Part shown: positions 18,798 through 21,475 of the stretch, piece after piece
Position numbering within the stretch: position 1 is the stretch's first letter
Layout: the number at the start of each line of letters is the position of its first letter
Assembly: GCA_902651635.1 (NCBI GenBank)
Contig: CACRSC010000145.1
Location: 1-21,475 of the forward strand
Length of the DNA stretch: 21,475 nucleotides
Direction of reading: 5' to 3'
Source: Mastigamoeba balamuthi
Lineage: Eukaryota > Evosea > Mastigamoebida > Mastigamoebidae
Notes under the pieces: model-generated
Told to the model about the DNA's origin: nothing
Seen by the model: the letters and a program-made list of their open reading frames with translations, nothing else
Database searches by the model: none
Position numbers and translations under genes: made by a program

Positions 18798-21370
18798 TCA
18801 AGCATTAGCTGGAGCCTCACCATTACCATCACCATTGCCGTCACCATCACTCTTGTTGTCTGCATCGCTCTTATCACCTGATGTCTCATCATTGGGGGCG
18901 GGCTTTCCCTTGTTGGTCTTCTTGGCCTGCTGCGCCATGTGAGTCATGATGTAGTTCTTGAGCTTGATGATGCTGGGCTCGAGAACAGGAGTGTTGAAGG
19001 AGATGTTGTCCCACAGCCCATCAGACAGGCCAGAGAACAGGAGGCCAAAGTCATCATTGGACATGGGGGATTCGTCTGCAATAGAAGATGAGAAAAAGAG
19101 GAAGGAAAAGAGCAATACCCTCCCACTGGATGATGTTGGTAATTATGGAAACCTCAAAAGTAAAGACAGCCTGGATGGACATGGAGAGGAAGATGAAGAT
19201 GGCCCACATGCTCTGGTGGGTGGAGGGCAACGAGATGGTGATGGAGAAGCCCATGGGGAGGTCGCCAGAGGTGCCAAGAGGAAGGAAGCCAGAATGGTGG
19301 CAATAAGTCCTCGTTGGAGTAGAGATGCGGATGGAGGACTTGAAGAGCCTCTTGGCACAATTGTCGAGGAACTCTCAGGGGGAATAAGTCGGACAAAAAC
19401 AGGGGAAAAAAGCATACTCTTGAAGGGCTTGTCAGTAAGTTCCTTCCAGGAGAGGGGCTCGGTGAAGTGCTGCTCCCAGTGGTCGATGAGGTTGGTGAGG
19501 GCACTGTTGGTGGTGATGTCAGTGCCATTATCAGAGAAGATGTACTTGAGGCAGGTCATCTGGCAACCCGTGCTGAGGTAGAGGAAGCTAAGGTTGGTGA
19601 GGTTGGTGTGGAAGCAGGGATGAGGGGTCAGGGCCATGAGATTATTGTTAATGAGAGCGAGGATGGAGGGATCGATGCAGTCCATAGTGTTCATGAACTT
19701 GGTGATGAAGTTCTTCTTGACACGAGTGTGGCTGAGGAAGGAGCACTCGCAAAGGGCGAAGTTGTAGAGCTTGGAGTGGGTCAAGGGGGACTTGTGCTGA
19801 TTGCCAGCGGAGTCATGGGTCCTAAAATGAAGTGAATAAACAAGTAAAAAACAGAGGGAAAAGGAAGAGGAAATAGACACCTGAGATGGGCAATACAGAT
19901 GAGCTGGTCAATCCATGTCTTGTGGTGAGCGGCTGTGGTGATCTCATTGATGGCCTTGCCAAAGTACATGATGAGGGAGACCAGCATCGCTGCATGAAAT
20001 GAATGAGAAAAGGAAGGGAAGAAAGGAACGGCAATACTGGAGCGGTAGACAGTGACGTGGATAGGGATGAGGCAGAGCATCCTCCATAAGGACGAGAAGG
20101 CAGCCATCACATCACTGATGGCAAGAAGCTGGAAGTTGTAGTTCTCCATGATGTGGATGAAGAGGATGGAGATGATATGGTGGTTATGGTCGAGCTGGAG
20201 GTACGAGGCATTGGAGCCAAATCTGTAGTGAATGACGAGGACCTCCTGCTCAAACATGGTGGAGTGGCCATGCTTCTTAGCAGTCATGTACTGCTGCACC
20301 ATGGCCTGGATGCCAATGATGTGCTCGAAGACGTGGCTGAAGATGTCACTGAAGAAGATGTTGGTGACCTTGCCGAACTTGTACTGGGCATTGATCTGAC
20401 TAAGAGACATGCTGAGAGGCAGCTTCTCAGCATGGCCAGTGCTGACCTTCTTCTTCTTCTTCTTGGGAGTGGGGGAAGGGACAAGTGCTTGGGAGGACAT
20501 GACATCCTTCTCCTCGTCAATAACATGAAAGTGATCATCCACTGGATGATCTCCTGTGAATGGAAAAAGGCCAGCATTAGAAAAAGGTCAAATTTTCATG
20601 CATGCACATATACACGTGTTCGTGTAAAATCTAAGGTATTTTGATATCCCTTTTTACCTATTGAAATGGCCCCACTTTCTGAACCTCCCAAAAAGGTTAA
20701 ATTTTCGTGCATACACGTATACGTGCACATGCGTAAAATCTGGGATTTTGACCTATGTCAAATGATGTCACCAAACATTCAATCTTTAATTAATAAGCAA
20801 AAAATAGATCAAAAACAACGTTTTACCATACAGCACTCTTAAACTCCCATCACGTATGATATACCAAAAAGTTCCATTTTATGCAGATGTATGTATATGT
20901 GCATGCACGAAAAATGGGCTTTTTGGGGTAGGGGGAAAAATGTAGCTAAGTTACAGTGCTATCCACAAAGGAAAAACATACCTTCAGTCTGAGCTGCCTG
21001 GATTGCCATCAGCTCTGCCCTCACCAGCTTCGCTACCTCTGCTGCTCCCTGTTCATGGAGTGAGTGGGCAATAATAAGGGCTATGCTTTACCTTGGTGCA
21101 CTTGTGTGCCATCACCATCTCAATGATGTCCTTCTGGTTCATCCTGCCATGCACCCACTTCCACTGCACCGCGTTCATCAGCCACGATATGAAGCGCCCC
21201 AGCAGCGTGATGTCCAGGTTCTTCTGCAGGAACTCCGGGTCTGCCAATGGGATGGCCAACCCTACGTACTTCGTGTTTGCACTCATCTTTGTTCTGTCTG
21301 TTTTGACCGTTATCTCCCTCGGTTTTATGCATCCAAAATATCTACAACCGTCTTTCCTTCTTGTTTCCAT
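18798..21370 (-). CDS. Gene A, right copy: intact seven-exon gene of unknown function
   Basis: Exons in reading order: 21370-21092, 21048-20982, 20553-20038, 19989-19881, 19821-19418, 19373-19119, 19075-18798 (TGA at 18800-18798). All introns are GT-AG; five are 43-59 nt and the third is 428 nt (20554-20981). Phases agree at every junction and no stop occurs, which supports a real gene. There are two possible starts: ATG at 21370 (635 aa, stop just upstream) or at 21286 (607 aa, MSANTKYVGLAIPLADPEF). Numbering from the second: Lys run at 118-123 (PTPKKKKKK, a possible nuclear signal), a hydrophobic run at about 486-512 (MWAIFIFLSMSIQAV and on; possible membrane segment or buried core), and an acidic, Gly/Asn-rich tail after 516. 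The C-terminus is shorter than the left copy implies because an 11-bp indel introduces the stop. No family recognised; mobile-element cargo or structural protein are only guesses. Confidence 0.75.
20597..20619. repeat. Alternating purine-pyrimidine tract 3, right arm
   Basis: 23 nt of strict alternation (CATGCATGCACATATACACG and on) in intron 3 of gene A. Same place as 5451-5473, with several transitions that leave the alternation intact. Confidence 0.8.
20706..20735. repeat. Alternating purine-pyrimidine tract 2, right arm
   Basis: 30 nt of strict alternation (CGTGCATACACGTATACGTG and on), the longest in the window and with the most CG and CA/TG steps. Same place as 5342-5364. Confidence 0.8.
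20887..20909. repeat. Alternating purine-pyrimidine tract 1, right arm
   Basis: 23 nt of strict alternation (ATGTATGTATATGTGCATGC and on). Same place as 5162-5184; flanked by T and A runs. Confidence 0.8.
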
Positions 21371-21475
21371 TATTATCTCTGCTCCTGTGCCCCTTCAAAA
21401 TATCTTCATCATATCTTCCTTACATTCTGCAGTCTTGCCAACGGCTTCATCAATGTTGCCCACACTTCTTCTCCT

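Larger units (their letters stand above)
18023..21475 (-). repeat. Right arm of the large inverted repeat
   Basis: Reverse-complement partner of 4596-8082, cut by the window end. It differs from the left arm mainly by transitions plus scattered indels. It carries the intact gene A. Confidence 0.92.

Noticed and set aside
4596-21475. Maverick/Polinton or integrated large DNA virus
   Set aside because: No recognisable DNA polymerase B, retroviral-type integrase, packaging ATPase or capsid motif was seen; long inverted arms alone are not enough.

Overview
The window is eukaryotic DNA, most likely from a free-living protist. The best clue is the gene at its left edge. A class III nucleotide-cyclase domain runs directly into a tyrosine-kinase-like protein kinase, split by nine short GT-AG introns of 44-60 nt. 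That cyclase-kinase layout is common in Amoebozoa such as Acanthamoeba, so I lean that way, but no marker fixes the species. I see no bacterial operons, tRNA, rRNA or CRISPR.

Layout. (1) 1-1920, + strand: 3' part of the cyclase/kinase gene, the only clearly conventional host gene. (2) About 2560-4471, - strand: a decayed piggyBac-like transposase. (3) 4596-8082: left arm of a large inverted repeat, holding a broken copy of an unrecognised gene ('gene A'). (4) 8083-18022: a centre of about 9.9 kb with transposase debris (two Tc1/mariner-like pieces, a second piggyBac-like gene), two poorly resolved multi-exon unknown genes, and an unusual pair of 25-bp repeat arrays in opposite orientation around a perfect hairpin. 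(5) 18023-21475, running off the end: right arm, with an apparently intact gene A on the - strand. Its seven exons join in phase to give 607 codons, or 635 from an upstream ATG.

The main candidate for something new is the arm/gene A unit. Gene A matches no family I know. Its third intron carries three alternating purine-pyrimidine near-palindromes of 23-30 nt, kept in both arms. The non-coding 3' end is far more similar between arms (about 97%) than the exons (about 90%). A fragment in the centre (16763-17140) looks like a distant relative of gene A, so the whole 17 kb may be one composite element with its own gene family; this is inference. Differences between the arms are nearly all transitions, many at CpG, which points to past cytosine methylation.

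One caution: 14142-14648 and 14650-15156 are identical 507-bp copies separated by a single N. This is very probably an assembly join, not biology. Gene models in the centre, and perhaps the spacing of the arms, should be read with that in mind.
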